64,000 nucleotides of DNA, taken from positions 2,636,001 to 2,700,000 of the forward strand of contig JADJOB010000002.1 of assembly GCA_016714025.1 (NCBI GenBank). Direction: 5' to 3'. The DNA is from Saprospiraceae bacterium (GTDB taxonomy: Bacteria > Bacteroidota > Bacteroidia > Chitinophagales > Saprospiraceae). How positions within the stretch are numbered: the stretch's first letter is position 1; every line of letters starts with the position of its first letter. This document shows positions 16,462 through 24,838 of this stretch, piece after piece. The position numbers and the translations under genes were made by a program. The notes under the pieces were generated by a model. That model was not told the DNA's origin. It saw nothing but the letters and a program-made list of their open reading frames with translations, and searched no databases.

Positions 16462-18975
16462 TTATCTGATAATTTCTATCTTTTTGGTGATAGGTCCCAA
16501 GGCTGTTTCAACCTTCAGCAAATATAAGCCATTTTGCAATTCTTGTAAATCCAAAAGCTGATGTTTTTTATCAACAAGTAGAATATTTTTTAACATGCTT
16601 CCATCCAACGCAAAAACTGCAACAGATTTCAACTCATTGTTGCCATTTAAATGCATATTTAAGTAATCTGTTGCCGGATTTGGATAGACTACCAGATCAT
16701 TTGGATTTAAACCTTGTTGGTTTGTATTTTTAGAGATATCCAGATAAGCAATGTGATCATCTAGTTTCACATAATTACCATCTTCATTGAGCACCAAGAT
16801 ATTGGAAATGTAAAATGGGATATGGTAATAATTTTCGTCTTTTCTAAATCCCCCTATATCATCTTCAACTATAAATGACAAGACTTCAACGCCGCCCCGT
16901 CCACTGACTTTTTTACCATTCGAACGCACAAATCCACTTTCCAAACGCCCGTTCCAGGGTTTTTTATACATGTGCATCAAAGCACTGTTTAAGCTGGCCC
17001 AGCCCTGCTCGTAAAAATCAACGCGCAAACTGGCCTCATCTACGACATCCACATTGTAATCCAAATCGTAGGAGTAGCCTCCCAAATTGATTACCGGATA
17101 GGATGCATCTCCCAACTGCACTTCAAAAAATGCCCGTTGTCCAATTTGAACGCCCGGATTGAGTAATTTTAATTTAAAAGGAAAATCACCCCGGTCATAG
17201 ATTGGTTTTGCTACCAATGAATGTTGCTTTTTATAAAAACTTGAAATACTCACGGTATCTGAACAGTTTACCTGTCCATTGCCATCCGTATCGGCATGTT
17301 TATAATTGACTTCTGTCGAAGGCATGGACCCATTCCAGTCGGAAGATTGAAATGCCCTGAATTCCGTTGGAGCGCCGGTTGGCCTTGTATTTCCGCTCAT
17401 TCCCAAATGGTAACCCACTTGAAGAAAGTCTTTCATACTGACTTCCCCATCCAAATTGACATCTCCGGGCCAAACACAATCTCCGGCACATTGGTACTCG
17501 CATTTATTTCGCTCGGATTGATAAATGTCTTTTATATCAATGGCACACTGAACCTCCACACACTGATTTGTACTTGGAATGCAATAACTGAGCTGGATGT
17601 TGTCATTGCCAGCGTAATTGCGTGGAGGAAAATAGATCAATAAATTATAACCTGAAACGGTATCTCTACACGTAGTTGTTGGGCTAATGGTATATTCCAA
17701 TGCGACGGTATCATAGCCTGGATAATATTTTACAAAAGTAGAATCCTGGGGACTGATCTTAAAGTTATACGCATCAATAGGAATCGAATAACTAAAAACC
17801 AAAGGCACATTTTTAAATGTATTAAAATGGTAGTCGGTACGCGTATCCGGCTGCCAGTTGCCTATAAATAACTTGACTTCCCCGTATTCACACAAGCCTT
17901 GCGGACATACTTTGTAGACAAAGGTTTGCACACCTTCATAGCCAGGTTCAGGAGTATATTTAAAATCCCCTTTTGTATTTAATGAATCCAGGGTACCCCT
18001 TGTTGGGCGCTGAGATATTAGAAACGGATAGTCATCTGTTATGTCATTCCCTGCAACATTAAAAGTAACCGCTGTATCTTTTGGAGTAAATACAACATCA
18101 TCAACGGTAATCTTACTCGGAGTTTTGAGGTTATAGACTTCCATAACCACAGTCCGCTGCAAATTAGCTTTGGTTAAAACAAAGGTATCGTTGCCAACAA
18201 AACTGGAATACGGTTTATAAGAAACTACTTGAGGATTGACTATGTCAAGTGTGCCCTTTTTTGCTTGCGTAGTAATAGTAAAACCGGGAAGTGGAAAGGA
18301 AACTAACTTTAAGGTAGCTTTTGGAGTACCCAACAACAAAGTGTCACTTGCCAAATTATTGGTATCAACAACGGTAACTACAATGCTGCTTTCACTACAG
18401 GTATTAAATGTATCACAAACCGTATAGCTTATATAACCGATTCCAACAGAATCTAAAATGGGTTTAAATCGAATGGTAAAAGGGTCTGGTCTGGAAGCAA
18501 TCAACCGACTGGACGCTGTGATCGCGGTGATTCTTAAATAATCCGTAGCAGGTGAACCAATAGAACTGAAGTCATTTGTCAATGGATTTACATCCTGATT
18601 GCCATCATTTTTATAAGCCACATAAGCATCCGATACCAGGTCGATGGTTGAATTGCTTACTACAAAGACAAAACTCAAATACTTAATCCGGCCGTAGTAA
18701 TCCTTGTATTTGGTTACTGCTGTATCCCGACCAATAAAACCTGTATTTGCTTCATACTTAACTTCCGGATCACTTTTAGTGCCCAGTAAAGAAATTAAAC
18801 CATGTTTAGTGGAATCTACAACGACCCGATCTTTTTGATAGGTATTGGGAAGGTAACTGACTGAACTCTCTTTAAGCAACTTAAAGACTAAGTAAGGCCC
18901 TTCAACCTCTTGTGCTTTTATTGCAAAAGACAATAAAAACAAAATCAGAATTGTGTAAGTCCTGTTTTTTGTCAT
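16462..18975 (-). CDS. large secreted multidomain protein with Ig/cadherin-like repeats, dockerin-like loops and T9SS sorting domain
   Basis: 837 residues from ATG 18975 (an upstream in-frame ATG at 18990 lies on the promoter). A signal peptide (TYTILILFLLSFAIKAQ) is followed by repeated beta-rich modules; the clearest, near residues 290-375, has NDITDDYPFLISQRPTRGTL and the YEGVQTFVYKVCPQGLC ending of bacterial cadherin/Ig-like repeats. Residues about 500-585 carry two calcium-loop motifs, DVNLDGEVSMKD and DTDGNGQVNCSD, as in dockerin type I. The end (VVYPNPATDYLNM ... NGLYLLKVE ... KKIEIIR) is a type A T9SS sorting domain. Likely a cell-surface or released adhesion protein; the ligand is unknown. 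Confidence 0.85.
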   Translation of the reverse strand: MTKNRTYTILILFLLSFAIKAQEVEGPYLVFKLLKESSVSYLPNTYQKDRVVVDSTKHGLISLLGTKSDPEVKYEANTGFIGRDTAVTKYKDYYGRIKYLSFVFVVSNSTIDLVSDAYVAYKNDGNQDVNPLTNDFSSIGSPATDYLRITAITASSRLIASRPDPFTIRFKPILDSVGIGYISYTVCDTFNTCSESSIVVTVVDTNNLASDTLLLGTPKATLKLVSFPLPGFTITTQAKKGTLDIVNPQVVSYKPYSSFVGNDTFVLTKANLQRTVVMEVYNLKTPSKITVDDVVFTPKDTAVTFNVAGNDITDDYPFLISQRPTRGTLDSLNTKGDFKYTPEPGYEGVQTFVYKVCPQGLCEYGEVKLFIGNWQPDTRTDYHFNTFKNVPLVFSYSIPIDAYNFKISPQDSTFVKYYPGYDTVALEYTISPTTTCRDTVSGYNLLIYFPPRNYAGNDNIQLSYCIPSTNQCVEVQCAIDIKDIYQSERNKCEYQCAGDCVWPGDVNLDGEVSMKDFLQVGYHLGMSGNTRPTGAPTEFRAFQSSDWNGSMPSTEVNYKHADTDGNGQVNCSDTVSISSFYKKQHSLVAKPIYDRGDFPFKLKLLNPGVQIGQRAFFEVQLGDASYPVINLGGYSYDLDYNVDVVDEASLRVDFYEQGWASLNSALMHMYKKPWNGRLESGFVRSNGKKVSGRGGVEVLSFIVEDDIGGFRKDENYYHIPFYISNILVLNEDGNYVKLDDHIAYLDISKNTNQQGLNPNDLVVYPNPATDYLNMHLNGNNELKSVAVFALDGSMLKNILLVDKKHQLLDLQELQNGLYLLKVETALGPITKKIEIIR

Positions 18976-19280
18976 AATAACCAGTAACACAAAAGTAACC
19001 CATTTTGTGATATTTCAAAGCATTGTATACAAAATATTTTTATTCATATACATTTAATTTTCAATATGATCGCTAATTTATTATTTATCTTAATCTTATA
19101 TATAGTTATTAAATATAATATAATAATAAAGAGTTCATAACTTTTGTTGGCTTAAATTAGCAATGGCAACTTAAATAAAAATGTAAGGATTTAATAATGT
19201 GGTCGAATTTATCAACATCAAATGTGTAATTTATAGTCAATTAAATTTCTTAATTTAGCACGTCCAAATCACCCAACACC
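18976..19280. other. AT-rich intergenic region (305 bp) between divergent genes
   Basis: Apart from the minus-strand promoter at 18990-19019 I see only very AT-rich sequence, extreme at about 19076-19135, which may melt easily. No small ORF, repeat or hairpin of note. The plus-strand gene at 19281 must have its promoter here, but no perfect TAnnTTTG was found close to it. Confidence 0.5.
18990..19019 (-). promoter_or_regulatory. Bacteroidota-type promoter for the T9SS adhesin-like gene
   Basis: On the minus strand TTTG (19016-19019) is followed after 18 nt by TACTTTTG (18990-18997), close to the TTTG/TAnnTTTG -33/-7 pattern. The ATG at 18975 starts 14 nt past the -7 box, which supports that start over 18990. 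Confidence 0.55.
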
Positions 19281-20711
19281 ATGAACGACTCTAAGTTTTA
19301 CAGATTTCTTAAAACCTTAAATACCAAGGAATTAAGAAAATTTCGAAAATATCTGGAATCCCCCTATTTCAACACAAACCAAATCCTGCTGCAACTTTTT
19401 GGAATTTTTGAAAGCCATTTACTAGATCCAAACGAGAAGGAACTAGACAAAAAACAGGTCTGGGAATTAATTTATCCAAATGATCCCTTTGACTACGACC
19501 GGTTGCGGAAATTAATCCATTTATTAATGGTACTTGGTGAAGATTTTTTAGCACAATTAGCCTACGATGATAATTCGGCGCACCGGGTACACTACCTTTT
19601 ACAAATGTTGCATCGAAAAGAAATGGAAGAGTTTATACAAAGCACCATCCAGGCCGGAATAAATGTTTTAAAAAAAGAGAATAACCGCAATGGAAATTAC
19701 TATTACGACCTGTATTCCATTGAAAAATACAAATACATCCTCGAAAACTTTGAATCCGCCCGGGTAAAAAAATTAAATATCCAAAAGTTAAATATTTCAG
19801 AGATTGACGGCCACCTCAATCATTTTTATTTCTCAGAAAAGCTGAAATATTATTGTTTATTACTGAGTTGGAGTAAAATGATTAATGTGGAATTAAACGT
19901 ACCATTAATTCCACAAATAACGACTATTGTTAAAACTGGGAGTTATTTACAAATTCCTTCAATTGGAATTTATTATCAAATCTACCTAACCTATATTGAA
20001 CCCAATGAGCTTGAACATTTCTATGAATTAAAGAAACTAATAAATAATTATATCCATTTGTTTCCCTCTGAGGATGCAAAAGACATCATGAATTCCGCTA
20101 TTAATTACACTATCCAAAAACACAATAGTGGCAATACTTCATTTTATTTAGAAAATTTTTTAATATATAAAGATGCTATAGAGAAAGAAATAATTTTAAC
20201 AAACAACGAGCTTTCGCCATGGGCCTTTAAAAATATAATTACATTGGGTTTAAGGCTCAATGAATTTGAATGGGTTGAAAATTTTATAAATAATTACGGG
20301 ATTAAAATCAATAAAGAATACCGTGAAAATGCAATAAATTACAATTTAGCATCCATGTATTTTTATAAAAAAGAATACAATAAAGCAATTCCATTATTGC
20401 AAAAAGTTCAATTTGATGAATTAAATTATGGATTAGGAGCTAAGTCGATTTTGTTAGCTATCTTTTATGAAATAGATGAATTCGAAACACTTGGATCCTT
20501 ATATGATAGTTTTAAAATATTTGTAAAACGAAGCAAAAGCATCACTGATGATCGTAAAAAAAGTTATTTAGAACTAATAAGTTTTACAAAAAAATTAACT
20601 GAAATAAATAATGATAAAACTAGCATTGTTAAATTAAAATTACAAATCGAAAAATCTCAAGCCATGAGCAAACAATGGCTTCTAGAAAAAGTAGATGAAC
20701 TTTTAAATTAA
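19281..20711 (+). CDS. helical-repeat protein of unknown function
   Basis: 476 residues, no signal peptide and no membrane segment. I do not recognise a named family. The opening KFYRFLKTLNTKELRKFRKYLESPYFN looks like a conserved helical N-terminal module; the rest is mostly amphipathic helices, and residues about 345-400 (YNLASMYFYKKEYNKAIPLLQKVQ) read as a tetratricopeptide repeat. This suggests a cytoplasmic scaffold or protein-binding role, nothing more specific. It stands alone between a divergent T9SS gene and a convergent small secreted protein. Codon and base use match its neighbours. Confidence 0.8.
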   Translation: MNDSKFYRFLKTLNTKELRKFRKYLESPYFNTNQILLQLFGIFESHLLDPNEKELDKKQVWELIYPNDPFDYDRLRKLIHLLMVLGEDFLAQLAYDDNSAHRVHYLLQMLHRKEMEEFIQSTIQAGINVLKKENNRNGNYYYDLYSIEKYKYILENFESARVKKLNIQKLNISEIDGHLNHFYFSEKLKYYCLLLSWSKMINVELNVPLIPQITTIVKTGSYLQIPSIGIYYQIYLTYIEPNELEHFYELKKLINNYIHLFPSEDAKDIMNSAINYTIQKHNSGNTSFYLENFLIYKDAIEKEIILTNNELSPWAFKNIITLGLRLNEFEWVENFINNYGIKINKEYRENAINYNLASMYFYKKEYNKAIPLLQKVQFDELNYGLGAKSILLAIFYEIDEFETLGSLYDSFKIFVKRSKSITDDRKKSYLELISFTKKLTEINNDKTSIVKLKLQIEKSQAMSKQWLLEKVDELLN

Positions 20712-20724
20712 TATTAATTTAAAA

Positions 20725-20753
20725 AAGAGGCTCCGAAAAAATCAGAGCCTCTT
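20725..20753 (-). terminator. intrinsic terminator shared by convergent genes
   Basis: Perfect 9-bp arms AAGAGGCTC (20725-20733) and GAGCCTCTT (20745-20753). On the minus strand the hairpin runs into TTTTTT, so it best serves the small gene ending at 20763; the helical-repeat gene ends at 20711 on the other side and may use it too. Confidence 0.8.
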
Positions 20754-20762
20754 ATCGGTTGC

Positions 20763-21059
20763 TTAAAATCCATGTATATCGTCCTCTACAATAAATTGTA
20801 GCGTACGATCTGGAAAGGATATGGTGAGCTCCGTGCAAAGATCACCGCAACCGTTAAAAACTGCAGTCCCAGAAATGTTGTTCATGCCTTGTTGCACCTG
20901 AACAACATTTGGAGCTTGCAAGCTCACCGCAGATAAGCTTACTCCATAGGAACTTGCTACATAAGCAATCACCTGGTTTGTACCAGACAACCATGCAGCA
21001 GCTGTCAACACCAAACTAACCAGTAAGATGCTGACGAAAGTCAAACTAAACTTTCTCAT
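20763..21059 (-). CDS. small secreted hypothetical protein
   Basis: 98 residues. A good signal peptide (FSLTFVSILLVSLVLTAAAWL) is followed by about 70 residues with a CGDLC motif and the C-terminal FPDRTLQFIVEDD. I recognise no family. The two cysteines could form a disulfide outside the cytoplasm. It has its own terminator and sits 155 bp after the photolyase start-to-stop on the same strand, so probably is a single-gene unit. Its reality is supported by the signal peptide, the normal start and the terminator. Confidence 0.65.
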   Translation of the reverse strand: MRKFSLTFVSILLVSLVLTAAAWLSGTNQVIAYVASSYGVSLSAVSLQAPNVVQVQQGMNNISGTAVFNGCGDLCTELTISFPDRTLQFIVEDDIHGF

Positions 21060-21214
21060 AAAACAAAAATTAAAAAAATAAAAAATAGGGTTTACCTAAA
21101 TTAAGGAGCTTTTCTTGCACGAAAAAGACTCAATGCAGCTTGACTTGAAAAGAATATATAAAAATAACGACAAATAATATTTAAAAGTTTCCGAAATTAA
21201 AAAAATTTACAATT

Positions 21215-22522
21215 TTATTGTTTTGAAACTACACTAAATTTAGAAAGACACTTTCTTCTTGCTTCCTGATGATTAACAATTGGAGGTATGTACTTTTGAA
21301 ACGTAAATTCCGGGATCCATTTTTTAATATATTTAAATTCAGGATCAAATCGCTGTTGCTGTAATTCGGGATTAAAAATGCGAAAATAGGGAGCTGCATC
21401 CGTACCACAACCTGCGGCCCATTGCCAGCCTCCATTGTTACTCGCCAAATCAAAGTCCAGTAGCTTTTCAGCAAAGTAGGCTTCTCCCCAGCGCCAATCA
21501 ATCAATAAATGTTTAACCAAAAAACTAGCGGTGATCATTCTCAAACGATTGTGCATAAATCCGGTTTCATTGAGTTGCCGCATGCCGGCATCCACCATAG
21601 GATATCCGGTTTTGCCTTCACACCAGGCTTTAAAATAATTTTCGTTGTTTTCCCAGGCTATCAGATTGTATGCTGGTTTAAAACACGAAAACTCCACATA
21701 GGGAAATGCCTGTAAGATCATCGAATAAAAATCTCTCCAAAGCAATTCGCTGAAATATACCGGACTTAGTGCAAATGCTGCCTTAGCTTTTTGTCTGATG
21801 CTGATTGTACCAAATCTAAAATGAATGCCAAGCTGCGACGTGGCATTTTCAAATGGAAAATCCCGTTTCTCCGCATAGTTTTTAATTATGGATTGCTTCG
21901 TCTGCTGCTCTGGAAATTTGATTGTTGTTGGTGTAAAACCGATTTCTCCTAATGAAAGCATTGGATTTGGTGCACTGGTCCAAAAACCAGAAAGATCATT
22001 GTAATCGTATGGCGCAAATAGCTTGTTATGACCCACTAACTCAATCTGCTTAAGTATTTTATTCTTATATGCAGTAAAAACGGTATAGGGGCTCCCATCC
22101 TCTTTTAGGCATTCATCTTTTTCAAATAGCACCTGGTCTTTAAAACTAAAACATTGCACATTCTTGCTCTGTGCTAATTCATTTATGCGTGTATCACGTT
22201 GCAATGCATAGGACTCATAGTCTCTGTTATAGAATAATTGCCTGATGGGATAAGCTTTAAACAGCGAATTCCATATGTGATCAGGCGTTCCATAAAACAC
22301 CAACAAATCGGAACCCAATGCCTGTAATTCCTGCTTTAAACACTTGATTTGCTCGTATATAAATGATACCCGGGCATCCGATTTATTACTCAATTTTGAC
22401 AAAATAGTCTCATCAAAGATAAAAACCGGAATTACTGGCAAGCCACTCTTTAAAGCTTTAGAAAGTCCATGATTGTCTTGTAACCGCAAATCCCTGCGAA
22501 ACCAAAATGCCGCATAATTCAT
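21215..22522 (-). CDS. phr: deoxyribodipyrimidine photolyase (cryptochrome/photolyase family)
   Basis: 435 residues. Light-driven repair of cyclobutane pyrimidine dimers with FADH-. The N-terminal antenna domain opens with AAFWFRRDLRLQDNHGL; the FAD domain contains ELLWRDFYSMIL, KAWCEGKTGYPMVDAGMRQL, GFMHNRLRMITASFLVK and NNGGWQWAAGCGTDAAPYF near residues 362-380. These are class I CPD photolyase signatures, but cryptochrome-like members share most of them, so the exact activity is a strong inference. Stands alone; no neighbouring antenna-synthesis gene is visible. Confidence 0.93.
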   Translation of the reverse strand: MNYAAFWFRRDLRLQDNHGLSKALKSGLPVIPVFIFDETILSKLSNKSDARVSFIYEQIKCLKQELQALGSDLLVFYGTPDHIWNSLFKAYPIRQLFYNRDYESYALQRDTRINELAQSKNVQCFSFKDQVLFEKDECLKEDGSPYTVFTAYKNKILKQIELVGHNKLFAPYDYNDLSGFWTSAPNPMLSLGEIGFTPTTIKFPEQQTKQSIIKNYAEKRDFPFENATSQLGIHFRFGTISIRQKAKAAFALSPVYFSELLWRDFYSMILQAFPYVEFSCFKPAYNLIAWENNENYFKAWCEGKTGYPMVDAGMRQLNETGFMHNRLRMITASFLVKHLLIDWRWGEAYFAEKLLDFDLASNNGGWQWAAGCGTDAAPYFRIFNPELQQQRFDPEFKYIKKWIPEFTFQKYIPPIVNHQEARRKCLSKFSVVSKQ

Positions 22523-22605
22523 TTATGTTCAACACGTTCCGGCTAAATTCGTTCAAAATAAATGTTAATCATTCTAACGACCTACAAGCAATGATACCAA
22601 CTGAT

Positions 22606-22613
22606 TACCTTTG
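22606..22613 (+). promoter_or_regulatory. possible -7 promoter element for the TPR lipoprotein gene
   Basis: TACCTTTG fits TAnnTTTG and ends 15 nt before the ATG at 22629. No TTTG at -33 was found. Confidence 0.45.
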
Positions 22614-22628
22614 TATTAAAGCGCAGAT

Positions 22629-23528
22629 ATGAAGTTTCTTTATTATATGATTCCAGTGGTCCTTTTAGGGTTTATATCCTGTAAGTCAAATCAGAAATTT
22701 GATGCAGAGAAAATTGGCAAATTAGAAGCTGATTTTAATACAAACCCATCGGATACAACCTATGATAAATTAATTACTGCCTATCTTGAAATTATGCAGG
22801 AGCATAAAGACGAACCTGCATTAATTGAAGATTTACTTTCTAAATGTTCGGCAGCCAGCATCAAAATGAACAATTGCCGTCAGACTGTAATCTTTCTAAA
22901 CAACCTGATCAAAAATCATTATGCCCGCAAAGACACTCCTGACAATATTGTAAAAATGATTGAGTGTCTAAGAAACATAGGAAAGAACGAAGCAGCCGAT
23001 ATTCTGACACTCTGTTTTGGACAAGCTTTCCAGGGAGATAACCGAAAAGTAGAACTTGAAGCCAAACTTCAAAGACAGCAGACTCCTGAAGAATATTTAG
23101 TCGATTTGGCTAAATCTATTTTTCCTGATACACTAAATACCTACGATAAAGAAAAAGCATTTAATTATGTAGATGCTTGCGAAGCCTATGCCCTGGTTTT
23201 ACCAAACAGTGACAAGTCCCCTGAGTTTTTATTTAGCGCTGCTCAAACTTCTAAATTATTGACTACATATGACAAGTGCTTAAGTTTGTTTGACTGGATT
23301 GTTGAGAAATACCCAAATCATGCAAAAGCTGAAAACGCCTGTTTTATGAAGGGATTTTTATTTGACAATGATTTAAAAGACACCGCCACTGCACGTAAAT
23401 TTTACCTTGAATTCATCACAAAATATCCAAAAAGCGAATTTGTGGATGATGCTCAAATGTTGATTCAAAATCTGGGCAAATCTGAAGAACAGATTTTAGA
23501 TGAACTTCAGAAAAAGAATTCGAAATAA
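22629..23528 (+). CDS. TPR-containing lipoprotein
   Basis: 299 residues. The N-terminus ends in a lipobox, LGFISC with C19, so it is probably lipid-anchored in the envelope. The C-terminal half has tetratricopeptide-like helices: TYDKCLSLFDWIVEKYPNHA and ARKFYLEFITKYPKSEFVDD, the latter resembling the outer-membrane assembly protein BamD and related TPR lipoproteins. It is not a convincing BamD itself. Function unknown; monocistronic by position. Confidence 0.82.
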   Translation: MKFLYYMIPVVLLGFISCKSNQKFDAEKIGKLEADFNTNPSDTTYDKLITAYLEIMQEHKDEPALIEDLLSKCSAASIKMNNCRQTVIFLNNLIKNHYARKDTPDNIVKMIECLRNIGKNEAADILTLCFGQAFQGDNRKVELEAKLQRQQTPEEYLVDLAKSIFPDTLNTYDKEKAFNYVDACEAYALVLPNSDKSPEFLFSAAQTSKLLTTYDKCLSLFDWIVEKYPNHAKAENACFMKGFLFDNDLKDTATARKFYLEFITKYPKSEFVDDAQMLIQNLGKSEEQILDELQKKNSK

Positions 23529-23553
23529 TTCAAATCGCCCGATTTGGTTTGTC

Positions 23554-24057
23554 TTATTCTGTAAGAATTAATTTCGGTTGAATAAATTTTGAATGCCAGG
23601 AATCTTTTAAAGGTTTCAACCAGCTTTTTTGAAAACTGATTTTATCACTTACCAAATTATCAAAAAATAAGGTTTCCTGATTTATTTCTAATGGAATTTC
23701 CTGGTTTTGCAATTCCATCCGACTGATGGTTTTGACTTCACTGTCTTTTAAATAATAAAACAGGTTTCGATTAAAAAAATCAAGTTGATATTCAGCGCCC
23801 AGGTTTTGTATAAATCGGACGGAAGAATCGATGCTGCAACCTCCGGGTTGATTTACTTGTTGATCAACAACCAATACGAGAAAATAAGCGTGCAATAAAC
23901 CCCCGGTGGCGCGTAAAGCTTTTTGATGACTAATCCAATCTTGGGAAAACTGATATATTTTATTATTTAATTCCCATACCAATGATTCCGGGATTTTTTT
24001 ATCTGACGCATAGATCCAAACACGCGAATAATCCGGAAATGAAATTAAATCCATCAT
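23554..24057 (-). CDS. conserved Bacteroidota protein of unknown function
   Basis: 167 residues from ATG 24057 (another ATG follows at 24054; an upstream ATG at 24096 would overlap the previous gene by 38 bp). It resembles a family often labelled 'ABC transporter ATPase' in Bacteroidota, with SRVWIYASDKKIPESLVWEL, ALRATGGLLHAYFLVLVVD and the conserved GGCSIDSSVRFIQNLG block. No Walker A or B motif exists, so that label is not supported. It directly follows the soluble Fe-S protein gene, which suggests a linked function. Nothing more can be said. Confidence 0.8.
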   Translation of the reverse strand: MMDLISFPDYSRVWIYASDKKIPESLVWELNNKIYQFSQDWISHQKALRATGGLLHAYFLVLVVDQQVNQPGGCSIDSSVRFIQNLGAEYQLDFFNRNLFYYLKDSEVKTISRMELQNQEIPLEINQETLFFDNLVSDKISFQKSWLKPLKDSWHSKFIQPKLILTE

Positions 24058-24058
24058 T

Positions 24059-24838
24059 TTATTTTTGATTTTGAAGAATGAGTTCAGCAAGATCATAAAC
24101 CATCATTTGATCTTGTGCATTTTTTTCTTTTAAGCCATCCTGAAGCATGGTGATGCAAAAGGGACAGTTTGCTACCACAGCATTTGCATTCGTTTTTATA
24201 ACTTCTTCTGCACGCTCCGTATTGATGCGTTTGGAGCCTGGTTCCTCTTCTTTAAACATTTGTGCCCCTCCTGCCCCGCAGCAAAGACCGTTTTGTTTTG
24301 CCCGCTTCATTTCTATCAAATCATGTTTTAATGAATTGATAATAGATCTTGGAGCTTGATAAACCCCATTAATTCTTCCTAAATAACAAGAATCGTGATA
24401 GGTAATTTTTTGGCGTGGCTGCTCCTGTATCACAATTCTATTTTCTTTAATTAACAAATCTAAAAACTCAGAATAATGGATCACATCAAATATGCCTCCT
24501 AAGGCTGGGTATTCATTTTTTAAAGTATTAAAACAATGTGGACAAGTACAAACAATCTTTTGAATGCCATAATTTGTAAGTGTCTCAATATTTTGTTGCG
24601 CAAGCATTTGAAACAGCAATTCGTTGCCAGCTCTTCGGGCAGGATCCCCTGTACATTTTTCTTCTTCTCCTAAAATAGCATAAGACAGCCCGATATTATT
24701 CAGGATTTCACAAAATGCCCGAGTAATTTTTTGAGCCCTGGCGTCATAATTTCCTGCACAACCTACCCAAAATAAAATTTCCGGCTTTTTACCTTCTGCA
24801 TGCAATTCGCTAAGTATTGGTATTTTCATCTCACTCAA
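24059..24838 (-). CDS. CCG-domain Fe-S protein (HdrB/GlcF-like subunit)
   Basis: 259 residues, soluble. Two cysteine-rich CCG-type domains: CTCPHCFNTLKNEYP with HDSCYLGR, and GLCCGAGGAQMF with NCPFCITMLQDG. Such domains bind unusual 4Fe-4S clusters and carry electrons or reduce disulfides in heterodisulfide reductase HdrB, glycolate oxidase GlcF and lactate utilisation LutA. The gene overlaps by 8 bp the membrane Fe-S partner, so the two likely form one inner-membrane redox complex. Physiological electron donor and acceptor are unknown. Confidence 0.88.
   Translation of the reverse strand: MSEMKIPILSELHAEGKKPEILFWVGCAGNYDARAQKITRAFCEILNNIGLSYAILGEEEKCTGDPARRAGNELLFQMLAQQNIETLTNYGIQKIVCTCPHCFNTLKNEYPALGGIFDVIHYSEFLDLLIKENRIVIQEQPRQKITYHDSCYLGRINGVYQAPRSIINSLKHDLIEMKRAKQNGLCCGAGGAQMFKEEEPGSKRINTERAEEVIKTNANAVVANCPFCITMLQDGLKEKNAQDQMMVYDLAELILQNQK

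Noticed and set aside
21086..21098. TAGGGTTTACCTA upstream of the small secreted protein as another copy of the 9761-9842 palindrome
   Set aside because: Only the GGGTTTACC core is shared; the arms differ and one similar 9-mer in AT-rich DNA can be chance.
23554..24057. ABC transporter ATPase
   Set aside because: This label is common for the family, but no Walker A, signature or Walker B motif is present.
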